A stretch of 64,000 nucleotides of DNA from Cricetomys ansorgei (GCA_026225945.1 JAMJFZ010003656.1:372001-436000); one strand, 5' to 3'; counted from the stretch's first letter, positions 22,073-34,474 are shown. The notes: generated by a model not told the origin, from the letters alone. Numbers and translations are program-made.

Positions 22073-22924
22073 AGATACTGTTTTTGCAGGGTGAGATGGA
22101 ATGGAGGAACCATTTCTTTTGAAGAGCAATGTAAACATTTGAGAACAGAGTCTACCCCCTAAAATATAGATTGTTAGCTGGAGACACCTGCTAAATAATC
22201 CTAAAAGTTATTTCTCCAAGGCTCTGGGTATTGGCTATGGCTTCTGAAAAGAGGATCATGAAATTGCCCTGGGATTGTGTGTTTTGTACTCCCAACCCCT
22301 GATTTGTACCCACCCTTCCAACCCCATAAACACTTGCATGCTTCCAAGCCAGAGTGTTTTCTTTTCTCTTAATGTTTCTGTTTGGCAGCAAGCATCATCA
22401 AAAAGTTTTCCCAATAAAAGATAGTCTTTGTGATTAGCAAGAGCATCATACTGTATTCAAGAAAAAGAGGAAAGTTGGGGGTGGTGCCTATGAGTTCACT
22501 TCAAGGGAAGTCACTGTAGCTCAGTTCCCCCTCCCTTTTTCCTTCTTACGTGCACAGCCACAGTGCATTCAATTGTTTAAGAGCAACACATCCTTTGAAC
22601 TAGCCCTAGGATGGGAATGTCCATTAAAAATAAACAGCCATGTGTCCTGAGCAGCTGGGACTCTGTGTTCTAACACCCAGCAGTTCCGTTTCCTGTCTCT
22701 TGATTGTGTATCTATTCTTCCAGATTGCCTTTGTGCTTTGAAAACTGCAGATTTCAGTAATCCTAGCAATCTCTAGGCAAGCAAGTGTTTAAATGACCTG
22801 ACTCCTCTTTACGAAGAGATCTGTGAGAACTGCTTGGGAGCAGATAAGCATTGTTGCTAGATGGGTGGGAAGCCTGTTTGACATCTAGATACTTGGAAAA
22901 CCTACTTGCACAGCTATGGCAGTG

Positions 22925-23086
22925 TAGTATATTTGGTTGATTGGTTTGCTTGGTTTGGTTCTCTCTCTGTCTCTCTCTCTGTCTCTCTATAGTATATCTG
23001 GTTGGTTGGTTTGCTTGATTTGGCTCTCTCTCTCTGTCTCTCTCTCTCTCTAGTATATTTGGTTGGTTGGTTTGCTTGGTTTGGTG

Positions 23087-23124
<38 letters not shown>

Positions 23125-23162
23125 AGTATATTTGGTTGGTTTGCTTGGTTTGGTGCTCTCTC

Positions 23163-23196
<34 letters not shown>

Positions 23197-23225
23197 GTAT
23201 ATTTGGTTGGTTTGCTTGGTTTGGT

Positions 23226-23284
<59 letters not shown>
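22925..23284. repeat. Five-copy compound tandem repeat ending in (CT)n(CA)n
   Basis: TAGTATATTTGGTTGG followed by TTTGCTTGGTTTGGTGCTCT and a CT-rich run recurs from 22925, 22990, 23051, 23124 and 23195, so spacing is 61-73 bases. The last unit runs into CT then CA dinucleotides to 23284. Leu/Ser-rich open frames here are repeat artefacts. Confidence 0.95.
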
Positions 23285-23285
<1 letters not shown>

Positions 23286-23464
23286 CACTACCCCCTTTCC
23301 TCCCCTGAATCATCATCCTAAGATGAAAGCTGGGCTATAGTCAGGAACTTTGCTTATCTTTGCTGATTCTTTGCCTCTTTCATCAGCCTTTCCAGAAATG
23401 TTGTCTATTGTTTGGTTAGGGACATCAGTACAAGAGTAGGGAAAAGCAGAAGATAAAATTTGTT

Positions 23465-23830
23465 GTTAGATAGCTTTTTGTCAGCGTGACAGACTATCTG
23501 GTAAAACTAAGGCAGTGGTAGAAAGATTTATTTTGGCTCCCAGTTTCAGAGGTTACAGGCCATGGTCAGCTTTCTTTGTTTTTTCTGGGTCTCAGGTAAG
23601 GCAGAAAATTGTGGCAAGAGGGTATGGTGGAGTATGACTGTTTACCTCATAATAGCCAGGAAGCAGAGAAAGGGGCACAGGATCAGGAACATGATACATC
23701 TCATCTAGGGCATGACCTACTTTTTCCAACTGTACCTCACCTCCCAGTAATGACATCACGTTATGAACTTACCAGTGGATTTTTTATGATTAGGTCAGAG
23801 CCTTCACAACCTAGTTACCTCTTAGTTGCT
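23465..23830 (-). mobile_element. MaLR-like LTR, diverged
   Basis: AGATTTATTTTGGCTCCCAGTTTCAGAGGTTACAGGCCATGG, then GGGTATGGTGGAG and AGCCAGGAAGCAGAGAAAGG, are the complement landmarks of mammalian MaLR-type LTRs. The subfamily is uncertain. Confidence 0.5.
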
Positions 23831-24205
23831 CTCCTAGGTAGGACCAAGCCTCCAATAGATAAGGACTGGGATCCTCTAGACTGAATGTGAGCAAGCCAGA
23901 ATAATGTACATTTCAGTGATGAGTGGACAGCGTGCCCATCATTATTGGGGTGTGTGACAGAAGGATAAATGGTGACTAGAATATCAAGGCCAGTTTTGCA
24001 TGGAAATGGTAGAGCAATGTTAAATATGGTGGCCCCACCTGGCCCGTCCAAACTGTTTTTGCATTCTACTACAGATCAGAAAGAGGCTAACTTGTGTGAC
24101 CCAGGTGGCCAATTGCTTCCTGCCATAGTGCATAGGAAGTGACTTGGTTTTGGTTTTCTGTTCCCCCCTGAGCCATTCTGAATTTCTCTAATATATCATT
24201 TAACA

Positions 24206-24391
24206 TAGCGGTTCTTCACTGGGAGTGATTGTATCCCTCAGGAGACATGTCCCAATGTCTAGAGAGCTGATAGCAGTAGCTAGCAGATGAAGGCTGGGGA
24301 TGCTGCTAAACAGCCTACAAAGCATAGGACATCCATTCTGCCCAAAGCAGAGAATTACCTGACCCCAAATGTTATCAGTGCTGAGAAAATC
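24206..24391 (+). mobile_element. MER20-like DNA transposon fossil
   Basis: GGTTCTTCACTGGGAGTGAT, CCCAATGTCTAGAGAGCTGA, GGGGATGCTGCTAAACAGCC, AGCATAGGACATCC and AGAATTACCTGACCCCAAAT follow MER20 (hAT-Charlie) in order, as I remember its consensus. Almost the full element is present. Confidence 0.8.
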
Positions 24392-24538
24392 TTGGTTTAA
24401 GGTAAGGTATTCTATTTGGTTATCCAAATTCTTTCCCCAAAGTTTTACTAATAAAATATTTGGATAAAATAGCCAGTGTTGAGTTATTACAGGCAATATT
24501 GGTACAAACATTCTCTGAGTGTCTTTGGTTAACATACT

Positions 24539-24885
24539 GTTATGGTTTGGATTGCTTCCTGATGTCCCTGTATTAAAAGTTGCTGGTCTGTGGTGCTATT
24601 AGGAGATGGTGGAACCTCTAGGAAGTGGCACCTAGTAATAGGAAGATAGGCCATTGAGAGTGTGCCCTCGAAGGCGATGTTGATACCCTAGGCTCTGACT
24701 CATTCACTTTTTGACTGCCCTGAAGTGAACAGATGTGCGCTACCAGGTGCTTCTGCTGCCCTATTTACTTTACTGCCTTGTCACAAGCTCAGAGGCAGCC
24801 TTTCAAGTGAGCATAAGAACAATAATTTTTTCTTTTGTTGAGTCTCCTAGGTATTTTGTCATAGTTTTGGAAAGCTGACACACAT
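24539..24885 (+). mobile_element. MaLR-like LTR
   Basis: Starts TGTTATGGTTTGGATTGCTT, contains GGTGCTATTAGGAGATGGTGG and GAGTGTGCCCTCGAAGG, and ends with GGTATTTTGTCATAGTTTTGGAAAGCTGACACA. TG...CA ends and length near 350 fit a solo LTR. Confidence 0.6.
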
Positions 24886-25609
24886 CTATAGACATACCTC
24901 CAGTTACCTGCTATTCTTCTGTGCATTATGTATCAGGCTATTGAGCTGTATATGTAAAAATGGTTTTGTTTTTTTAAAGAGTTACATGTGCTTCTGTCCC
25001 TGTGGGCATCATGTTCCTAGCACCATTCTGAAGTTGGTACTTGCTTCACATTGCTGGCTGCATAGGCTGATGCTAGACACCTAAGCACCTGAGGACAGGG
25101 CCTTTTTGCCCCCAGGATTGGTCAGGGAACAGAACCACCAAGAGTTCTGTGCCAAGGGGATTTTAAAAGCATTAGAAACTGATGTGACTGTGGAAGAAGG
25201 ATCACAGGCAAATGGAGCCTCTTGGACTGGTTAGCCCTTAAATAATTTGGACTGCTGATGGTTGTTAACACAGTCCTTGCTTGTCAAGGTGAAGAAGATG
25301 TAGAGCAGTGGAGTGTGAAAACAGGTTGGAGCCTTCTCGGCTCCTCTGCATCACCCCATGTGACTGTGATATGACCTCTCCCATCTGTTGCATCACCTCT
25401 GCCTTTAATCCTTGGCAGCTTCCTCTTTTGATAATGAGATCCTTGAAAACAGTTCCAACCTACGCATAGTCTCTACCTTCAGAGAGCCAGCTGGTGAGAT
25501 GTGCGTGTGTTCTTTTCTGTTTCTTGCTTGATTGTAAATACAGGATATTTAGACCATGACACATTCTAAAGAGAGAATTGTGTTAGCCTGACAAGTTAGC
25601 TACTCCCTC

Positions 25610-25752
25610 CCCCTGAACAGTCTTTCTATGTAACTCAGGCTGGCCCCAAACTTCCTATATAGCCTGTGACTCAGCTGTCCTCTAATTCCCAATCCTTCAG
25701 CTTCAGTATTTTTAATGTTGGGATTACAGATGATCTCCATCATACCTGACAA
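25610..25752 (-). repeat. B1/B4-type SINE, diverged
   Basis: Complement: TATGTAACTCAGGCTGGCCC and AATGTTGGGATTACAGATGA. Confidence 0.55.
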
Positions 25753-26284
25753 AATCATATATTGGCTATGTGTCAGACAAGATGCATAGAAGGTTCTTCA
25801 GTTGTCTTACATCACTAAGCATAGAACTCAGGTTATTGCCTGTGTTAAACAACTGCTATCTACCACATCCCCGTGCTATTAGGTACCATCTAATAGATGG
25901 GGGAAATGTGACCTGGTTTCTACAGAATTCACTTAGGCTAAACTTTTAAAAGTCACCCCACTTATAAATTGCAACTTTTTGTGTTTTCTGTAATGTTATA
26001 CCAGCTGTAAAGAAAACTTACTGTGTTTAAACAATATAAATGTACAGGATAACTGGAGTTTTTCTTATTACATACAAAGGTTTAGAAAGCATTCTACTTA
26101 AGTAACTTTGAAGTAAATGGCTTGTGGAGCGGTCTCCTTTTCTACTAAGCTTCCAATGTTCTCATGTTATCATCAAGATATGTATAAATTGCAACTGAAC
26201 CTCAGAGTGGGGCTGTTTAAACTTCACTTCAGTCCCCCATTTTTCTTTTTCTTCTTCCTCCCTCTCCACACCCCTCCATTTTGT

Positions 26285-26785
26285 TATTGAAATAAGGTCT
26301 CAGGTAGCCCAACATGACTGGAAGCTCTAGCTGAGGATTACTTTGAACTGCTTGCTATCCTTCACGCCTCCACCTTCCAAGTGTTGGGATTGCAGGCATA
26401 CACCATGAAGCCCAACTCCCAGAACCAATCCACCATGAATAGATTGTAACAATAGTGATTTGTGAATAAATTTGTATACTACTTGGAGTTTGTAACATGT
26501 TTCCGTCTTTATCTCACTTGTATTCTTGTAGTTGACCTAGGTGTTTTTGTTTTGGAGGCAGGGTCTGTGTATCCCATACTTGTGTAGGATGATCGTAAAC
26601 TGATGATCCTTCTGCCTTCATCTCCCAAGTGCTAGGATTACAAGCGTGAGCCACCACACCTGGCTTTAATTCCAATCTGACATAAATAGATTGTAACAGG
26701 AACAGTGATCTGTGAATACAATTGTATTATGAGTTCTTAACATATCTTCCTTTTATCTCATTTGTCTTCCTGGTTGTCTTATGAT
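26285..26785. repeat. Local duplication of a SINE plus its flank
   Basis: A minus-strand B1-like SINE (26285-26420) is followed by a flank with ATAGATTGTAACAATAGTGAT and GTGAATAAATTTGTATACTA. A second B1-like SINE (26555-26665) is followed by ATAGATTGTAACAGGAACAGT and GTGAATACAATTGTATTATG. The flanks also share ATCTCACTTGTATTCTTGTAG / ATCTCATTTGTCTTCCTGGTTG. Spacing is about 248 bases. Confidence 0.85.
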
Positions 26786-26787
26786 GC

Positions 26788-26958
26788 TTTCTTTCCCCCC
26801 AGTTCTCCCTCTTCTCGCTTCTCTCTTCTTCCATTTCCTTATGTCCCTTCCCTTCTCCCCTTCCCTTCCCTTATTATTTCCCCTTTCCCTTAACTTTCCT
26901 CTCCTTCATCTTTTCTTTACCTTCCTTTTCTCTTCATCTCCCTCTTCCTTTCTTTTTT
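26788..26958. repeat. Polypyrimidine tract
   Basis: About 170 bases of almost pure C/T with CCCTT and CTTCC units. Confidence 0.9.
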
Positions 26959-27245
26959 GATGTAGGGTCTGTGTAGCTCAGTTTGGTCTTGAATAGAATG
27001 ATGTAGTTAAGAATGACCTTGGACTCTGGATCCTCTTGCCTCCAACTTCCCCAGTGTCAGGATTACTGGTATTTGCCACCATGCCCAGCTGTATTGGTGG
27101 TTTTGTTTGTTTGCTTGCTTGCTTTTATTGTTTTGCTTTGTTGAGATTGGGTCTCACTATAGCCCCAGGCTGGCCTGGAGCACCCAGTTCTCCTATGTCA
27201 GCCTCCCAGGCTGAGATTACAGCACTGCATCAACACACCCACTTT
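26957..27245 (-). repeat. Two B1-type SINE fragments
   Basis: 26957-27091 (complement with GTATTTGCCACCATGCCCAG) and 27130-27245 (complement with CTATAGCCCCAGGCTGGCCT). Confidence 0.6.
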
Positions 27246-27958
27246 TGACAATCAGATAATCAGTTTTTGGATGATCAAACTGAGACTAAGGAAAACAAAG
27301 TCGCTTTTTCCAGATACTGTGCAGACAAGTCTTAAGTCCCATATCTCGCCTCAATGTTTTGTAAACCTTCCAGGACACAATCCCTTTGCCACCTTGCCAC
27401 CTGGTTTCTTCCTCTTCTGTGCCATTTGGGCTGTGTATCTGGTAGTGAATTTGCCTCAGAATTTTATCAATCAGTTTTGGGTAACGAACCACACAGTAAT
27501 AAGAATAAAGAATGCTTAATGTAAATCAGAATTTGGTGAATTGACTGTGTTTTCTGTCTTGTCACTTCATAAAAACAAACTGGAGCAGTTGCCATAGAGA
27601 CTGGAAGTCTTGCAAAAAAGCAAGACCTATGCCTGTGGCTCTTGGTGGAAAAATTTTCCTGCTCATGCATCTATAGTCATAGCTTCTTATGATGCTGAAG
27701 CAGGAGGAGATTGCTTGAGTATGGTAGTATTGGAGCTAGTCTTGGCACCATAGTGAGGACTCATCATTTAAAACTGCACAGAATCATTAACTAGAAAAAC
27801 AGGCTATTGTTTATTTTTGACTTGGCATTAACTAGTAACTACTGCAATTAAAAAGAACTAAAACAACAAATGTGAATAGTGCATAAAGTAAAGGTAGTAT
27901 GTCCTGGGTCAGAGTCAGGGTATGTACAAAAAAATGTCTTCCCCAGCCCCCTAAAGAG

Positions 27959-27962
<4 letters not shown>

Positions 27963-28053
<91 letters not shown>

Positions 28054-28080
28054 GACAGAGAGACAGAGACAGAAAGAGAG
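27963..28080. repeat. (GT)n(GA)n(GACA)n compound microsatellite
   Basis: GT units to 27994, GA units to about 28036, then GACA-type units. Open frames on both strands here are artefacts. Confidence 0.95.
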
Positions 28081-29234
28081 ACTGCTTAAGTCTGACAGTC
28101 TCCCCTCTAGATAGGGAAGACATTCAGTGAGAGCCACAGGCCTAGTGGCAATAAGGAAACTGCTTTGTCGAGTATTCTTGAAGCACACTAGGAAACTTGC
28201 TGGGATGCCCATGAAACTCACTGTAAAGCCATTTAAAAGTTGCTAAAACTCACTAGGATGCTGCCCAGTAGGTGCTAACGAAACTAAGAAAGGCACCTTT
28301 GAAGCTACTGTCACTAGATGTTCTTACCACAGGACCATAATGCCCCACAGATAGGCAGAGGAAAGCATGTGAGATAAGGGAAACCAGTCTTCCCTTGGTG
28401 TCCCTCCAGTGCCCTCTGCTGACAGTACTGAACAAGTGCTGGTCGTGGCTTCAGGAGAGTTATTCCCAGGGTGGGATACTGTTTCAGATCTTGTACCTTA
28501 CTCTCATTGAAATGTACGTTTTAGCTTTGGAGGGTCAGGCCAGGATGGTTCTAGATTTCTTCCTTCCTCCAGCATTGCCTCAGCCTCATAGGTAGGCCTT
28601 TTCCCTCTATTTTCTTAGGTTTGAAGTTGAAGTGATGTATTGCTAACTCATGGAGCTTTGTTAACTGGAATGCTGGGAATATGCTATTTTCAAATCCCTT
28701 GTTTCTGCAGAAATATAACTTCCTCCCGCAAATTGCTTTCTGGGATTTACATTTTCTCTTCATGGGTATCTCTTAGGCAGACTGTAGTTGGCATTGTCTG
28801 GAGTACAGCCTTGTCTTGGTAGTCAGGTTTGCCAGGTTCTATAGTCTTCAGGCCTTCACCCCATCTTGAGAAGAAGCACATAGTGCTGGACTTTATGCTC
28901 ATCACTATACAAGCTGTGAGCCATTGCCACAGAATGTAAATGGCTCCCTGGCTCCCAGTCTCCCAGTCTATCTGATCTGGCTGCTGAGACTGCCTCTCTG
29001 CCTTGCAAAAATTGACTCAGAACCTGGTTCTCACAGTCAGAAGAGGAGCCAGCTCCTTTTGTTCACTGATAGCTGTATGAATAGCCCCTGGATCTTGTGC
29101 TTGCATTAGGAGCATTTACCTGTCTCTGTCTGTCACCCTGTCCAGGCTACATCTGCCTTTCTGTGTCTTAGGACCAAGTATAACCTGGGCCTCATTTCAG
29201 GAAGGTGTGAAAGGATTGTTAGACTCCTGTATTC

Positions 29235-29236
<2 letters not shown>

Positions 29237-29284
<48 letters not shown>
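29237..29284. repeat. (GT)n microsatellite
   Basis: About 24 pure GT units. Confidence 0.95.
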
Positions 29285-29287
<3 letters not shown>

Positions 29288-29754
29288 TCCTACCTTAGTG
29301 ACATTTCCCAACCTGTTAAACACTCCACCTCCACCTGAGTCAAGCTTCCTTTCTGAAGGAACTGAGACCAAACAGAATGAGTAAGGGACTTAAGAAGATT
29401 GAGGAGAAGCCATTATTCTCTTGTCTAACAAAAGGCATGGCCTGGTCATGTACTTAGGTTATTCACTGGAAGGTGAAATATTCTGGAGATAATTACAGCT
29501 GATAACCTGCAGATGTGACTCATATTTTGAAGCATGATCTCAGGCTCATAAAACAGCAAAGTTATTCTTCCCTATTTCATTCTGAGACTGGTCATGTGGA
29601 TATGAATGGCAGAGCTAGGTTTTCTTTCACCACTAGGGAGTCCTGCTTTCTTTAGTTGTGTTCATCTTGTATCAATTCAGATCTCTTGCCTCTGTCAGGA
29701 ACACTGAAAAGGCTTTAGGGGTGGGTATTCATCAAGGCTGCACCAGTTTCTTGC

Positions 29755-29862
29755 CCCCCACTTAACACAAGGTCTCACGATAGCCTCAAACTTGCAATTT
29801 TCCTACTTCAGCCCCGACTAGTGCCAGGATTTTGAGTGTCCCCCACCATGCCTGGCTCTTGC
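29755..29862 (-). repeat. B1-type SINE fragment
   Basis: Complement with CAAGGTCTCACGATAGCCTC and CCACCATGCCTGGCTC. Confidence 0.55.
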
Positions 29863-30507
29863 TGTTTTGTTTTGTTTTCTTTTCTTTTATTTTTTATTTT
29901 TATTTTTGTTAAAGAAAGTTGTTTTAATTCTAACTGCAAGGTTAATCATCCTGAAGCAGTTGTTTTCATCTTAAGTTCACACCTGACGTCTTTGCCCTCC
30001 CTCACCCACCCCCACTACCTGAAGAACAGTGCCCACATTGTGTCTCAAGGTCAAGTTCTCAGTCTTCTCACTTTCTGCCCTCATCCTCCCACACTCCCGG
30101 TGTATTCTTTACACTCTTTCCCCTGACTCATCTGTCTGGCATGCCTCCATTTCCTGCCTGCATGTTTCTTCATGTCAAGACCTCCATGGAATGTCCTCCC
30201 TAATCCTGCTGCCTTCCTTTCAAGTTGCCCTACAGAATGCTTTGTTTGTAGAACCTTTACATCTCCACTCTGAAGCTGAAGTCAACATGGTCCTTCATAT
30301 TTCTATTGTACTAGACTGTTTCATCCACAGCGTACCTGGGTTCCCTATAAAATTCACATTCTTTGCTATCCCAAGATTTGATTGCAAGGGTCTGTAGTAT
30401 TTTCATTGGTAGTTACAACATACACTTTGACTTTACCTTACGAACACAGGACTACAGTGTAACAAACATCATGGGGTAATTCATCATGGGGTGCTTTTGT
30501 GTGTTTG

Positions 30508-30622
30508 TTTTTTTGAGATAAGGTCTCACTGTGTACCTCAGGCTGGCCACAAACTCATAATCCTTCTGTCTCAAACTCCTGAGTACCAGGATCACAGGTG
30601 TGTACCACCAATGCCTGGCTCT
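30508..30622 (-). repeat. B1-type SINE
   Basis: Complement with TTTTTTTGAGATAAGGTCTC, TGTACCTCAGGCTGGCCACA and CACCAATGCCTGGCTC. Confidence 0.7.
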
Positions 30623-30800
30623 TTTCTTAAGTTTGTAATACATGATTTAGTGTAGGGGTGTGATACTGTTAGCTGCAGTCATTATTCTTTGAAATTTGGT
30701 GCAAAGTTTAGGTGTGTTCTCTAGTGCAAGCCTGAATAACTAAGCTCAACTTGAGATCGTGTATAAGTTCAGTATAGAATAGAAATTGACAAAGCATTTC

Positions 30801-31150
30801 TTTTTTTTTTAAAATCACACATCACTCTTTTATTATACTCATCTGGAAAAAGGGATGTTTTTCTGTTCTATACAAAGTGAGTACTGATCCTACATGGCAG
30901 GACCAAGCAACTGAACCTGATTCATGAGGCATGATGAAATATTGTGTGCTTAGATGTTATCAAGGAGCATTTCAATGCTACAAAACAAGGCAGAAGATAC
31001 ACGACAGGAGACACTCCTGGTCCTTTGAAGCCAAGGAATTTATCCAGTTTGGTTTGGGGAATAGTTTATTTTATGTTGACTACATGTAGTACTATTTCAG
31101 CTACCACTAGAAATTTCAGAATGGTTTTTGTGTACTATTAGATATAGAAC
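30801..31150 (-). pseudogene. Possible processed retrocopy 3' end (gene unknown)
   Basis: Ten T (30801-30810) are followed after 18 bases by TTTATT (30829-30834), i.e. AATAAA, 18 bases, poly(A) on the minus strand. The next few hundred bases have no SINE or L1 landmarks and look like unique 3'-UTR-type sequence. The parent gene is not recognised and the far boundary is a guess. Chance occurrence of the motif next to a T run is possible. Confidence 0.3.
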
Positions 31151-31334
31151 ATGAGCTTGATTCAGGATTGATTCCAGCCTTCTGCAGTCAGCTCCTCTGT
31201 TGTCAGGGAGGGAGTTGTTTTTCAAAAATCACAATGCAGGACACATTAATCTTCCATGGGAATGACCACAGTCTCTAGTTACCCAACTGCAGTAGAACAT
31301 AGTGTATGAAAAATGAAGACATGACAGCTCCAAG

Positions 31335-31480
31335 GTATGGTTGAAGGAGTTTATTGTATATATGAAGGGGAGAACAACCAGAGGCATCTTTAAAGTCCAG
31401 ACTGAACATGGTCAGCAGACTGAACCAGGCCATGAGAGGGGAAAGAGAAGGGAAGATTGAGAGGGAGTCCAATAGAGGAA
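31335..31480. mobile_element. LTR-like dispersed repeat fragment
   Basis: GGAGTTTATTGTATATATGA, GGGGAGAACAACCAGAGGCA and AGTCCAGACTGAACATGGTC resemble a recurring rodent repeat I recall but cannot name. Confidence 0.35.
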
Positions 31481-32289
31481 CCAGGAGTCAAGAGACCATG
31501 TGGGAACCAAGAGGGCGCATAGCCAAAATGGCTAGGTTTTATAGGAAAAGAGAAACTGGAGGAAGGGAAGTGAAGTTAAGGAGCTGGAGAGGTTTTGGGT
31601 AGGGGGTAAGGTATGCCATCCAGGATGACTCTGCAACAGGTATTTGTGATGCTGAGAGGATGCTGGGAGAACCTGGTGGCCATTGTCTACGTTGATACGT
31701 TAAATAGGCAGCTCAGCCCTTTGTCCCAGGTTCCTTTGAGACCCAATACATGGGACAGGCTCCAGGAACAAAAATGGACTCTGGTTTCTCATTGGGCATG
31801 CCCTTTATGGTTCTTCTCTGTCCTCTTTCCAAGCAGGTCCTTAGTAAACAATACACTAAGACAAACTATAATTACTCCCTCTTGACTGTACTACATAAGT
31901 AGAGCATTTCCTGGGTTTGGACCAAGGACTCGCACCTCAGAGGTGGTATTCTGACTAAATTCTATGAAGGGAATGGGTGCAGGGACAAAATACTAAAATG
32001 AAAATTTGAGCAACTTTTCGTCATTTGGAACTACCACTTAAGATCCTGAAGATGTAATCAGTATCATGGGTGTTGGAGAAAGGTACAGGAAATATGAATG
32101 AGAAGGGAGAATTTTTTTGGAGTACTAGTATTCTGGCTTGCCCTGACTTCTTGGCCTTGCCACAAGGAGCTACAATTTTCATGGCTTCACACATGGGTCT
32201 CTTCATCCTCAAGAACTGCATGGGCTTGATGGGCTATAGATGTAGGCTCAGGGCAAATGGCAGTTTATTCTTTGCCTAATTCTATCACT

Positions 32290-33130
32290 AGTCCTAGTCC
32301 TGGAGCCCTGGAGCTTTTTCAGCCTCCATACAATCTTAAGTCTAGAACCGGAAGGTAGGTTTCAGCCTCAGCCGCTGTACAATATAGAATGTTAAACCTC
32401 TGAGACTGCTGACTGAGCCACTCTGACTAGCTCCTTCTGAATAGAGATGTACTGATCAACTCACTGTTTTGGGTCAAACTCTTCTCCAAGCTGCTAGTTC
32501 AAATTGACCCGAGCAGGGTGTTTCTGACCAAACTCTGGCAAACAGACTATGGTTGATCCCCGCAATTTGCTCAGCTTCAAACTGACTCACTCTTCCCGTC
32601 TGATACCGACTTCTGCCGAGCTGCCTCTGTGTCTCTTGCTCAGACTCCTCAGACTGCTCCAGGCTGCTTTATACTGCCTCTGTGTCTTATCCTCTGCTGC
32701 CTGCTTCTGTAACTGACTGCTGGACTCTCTGAGCTGGGAGCCTGCTTTCCTATTGTGACAGTTGTATGTGTCCTCACTCTGATTCACTCTGCAAACTCTT
32801 CCTCTGATTTGTCAATTTGCCTGCCTTTCACTCTGACTCAACTCAGATGCCACTTCCTGTCTGACACTGACTCCTTCTGGGCTCTCCTTCCTGTATCTGC
32901 TTCCACACTCTGTTTCTGTCTTGGGAATTAAAGGCACATTCTACCACTGCTTTGTGAATACTGGGATTAAAGGTGTGTACTGCATTCTTTCTACATTCCA
33001 TCCTGACCACACAGGCCTCTGAATGTGATCCCTTCATATAGACTCCTTCATGTGACCCTTTCATATAGACCCTTCCATTTGATCCCTTCCTAGCTATCAC
33101 ACAGGCCTTTCAATGTGATCCTTTCCCATA
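32290..33130. mobile_element. CTGACT-rich LTR-like repeat
   Basis: Contains many CTGACT, CTGCC and CTCTG words (32390-32900), then GGAATTAAAGGCACATTCTA and ACTGGGATTAAAGGTGTGTA, a combination seen in rodent LTR-like repeats. 33013-33130 adds short imperfect repeats built on ATGTGATCCCTTCATATAGA. The family is not named and the left border is unclear. Confidence 0.45.
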
Positions 33131-34207
33131 TCAGCCATATTGCTGGATTAAATGATTAAGTATTCACCTACAATGGACTTAAGCTATTGTCTAATTTTCC
33201 CTCTTTGAAGAAATCTCTTAGATCAAAGAGGTGAAAGGTGTCCTTATTACAGCTCATGACAAGATAGCCTTTAGAGTATCATCAAGTGTCTGGAGTGTCA
33301 AGAGGCCATCATGGAGCTGAACCTTTGAACTAGCACTGCCACTGTGTATGAATCAGATAAAAGCTTAAATCTCTGACAATAGTGTTTTTCAGCCTCTCAC
33401 AAGAGGGTAGCTCATCCCCAGTGAGGTTCTGCATACCTGCGATTCTTGGTGATGTTGTTGTGAAAGGGTTGATCAGACACCATTGGTGGATATCATAGGA
33501 GCGCCTTCAGATCTTTACCTGTGCCTTACCATGCTTGGCAGCAACTTCTGCTTTATTGATGTCAGTCAGACTCCTTAGTGCTACTCATTGAGGTGCTGAA
33601 TCCTCTCTACTGGCAACTCACTGTTCATAGGATCCAGATTGCTCTTTTCTGTGCTGAGGTGAAACAAATGTCAAATTCATAGGCAGCTGTCTCAATGCTT
33701 GCCCATTCAGTTGGTGCTGAAGTTGTTCTCCAGGTTCCAGTCACTCTCTCCATGCTGGATCAGCATTGTAGCCTACAGTGGCAGCAGGCTAGAGACACAG
33801 AGGGCAGCTTTTTGTTTTCTGATTACATTCCTCCTGCATACGTAAATATCTCTTGTCAAAGGAGAAATGGAAAGGAAAATACCATGCCATCTCTCTAATA
33901 CAAGCATGTTTTCCCTGAGAAATATAGATGGGATGTAGTTGAGGAAGGCAGATGGGTGTAGTGTTTGTAAATAAGGGATTTTATTTACTTTTTGTCTTTG
34001 TAGACAAGAAATAACAGGTGTCGTCATTCTTTCTTGAGAAGGTAGAAGGACTCAGATGAGATCACTTTGCTAGAATGTCTCAGAACTTATTATGTAAGCA
34101 TTTGTGGGAACAGGGTGGAAAACCTACTCTTAAAACCCCACTCATCATAGCTGAGTCAGACACAGGTAATACATCATTCTGAAGACGTACTGCTCCAAAA
34201 ACTGTCT

Positions 34208-34385
34208 CAGCCAGGCATAGTGACATGCTTACTAATTCCACCTTTTGGGAGTTCAAGGGTACTGTGGGATACATTTTGAGACTCAGTCTCAGAAAAACTG
34301 GAACTGGAGATATTTGAGTCTGTTATAGAGTCCTTCTTGGCTTGCATGCATAAAGCCTTAGGTTCAATTCCTAGCACAATAACCC
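34208..34385 (+). repeat. B1-like fragment plus ID-like fragment
   Basis: AGCCAGGCATAGTGACATGC (B1) to 34305, then an ID-like part ending in AGGTTCAATTCCTAGCACAA. Confidence 0.6.
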
Positions 34386-34439
34386 TGTCACCATGACTTT
34401 TCCTAAAGTTTTTAGGGTCAAGGATGTATTTGTAAAAAA

Positions 34440-34440
34440 C

Positions 34441-34474
<34 letters not shown>
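34440..34474. repeat. (TGTC)n microsatellite
   Basis: Eight to nine uninterrupted CTGT units. Confidence 0.95.

Noticed and set aside
23002..23340. Leu/Ser-rich membrane-like protein
   Set aside because: It is a translation of the CT-rich tandem array.
27832..28221. 129-codon Ser/Leu/Thr/His-rich frame on the minus strand
   Set aside because: It is produced by the (GT)n(GA)n microsatellite.
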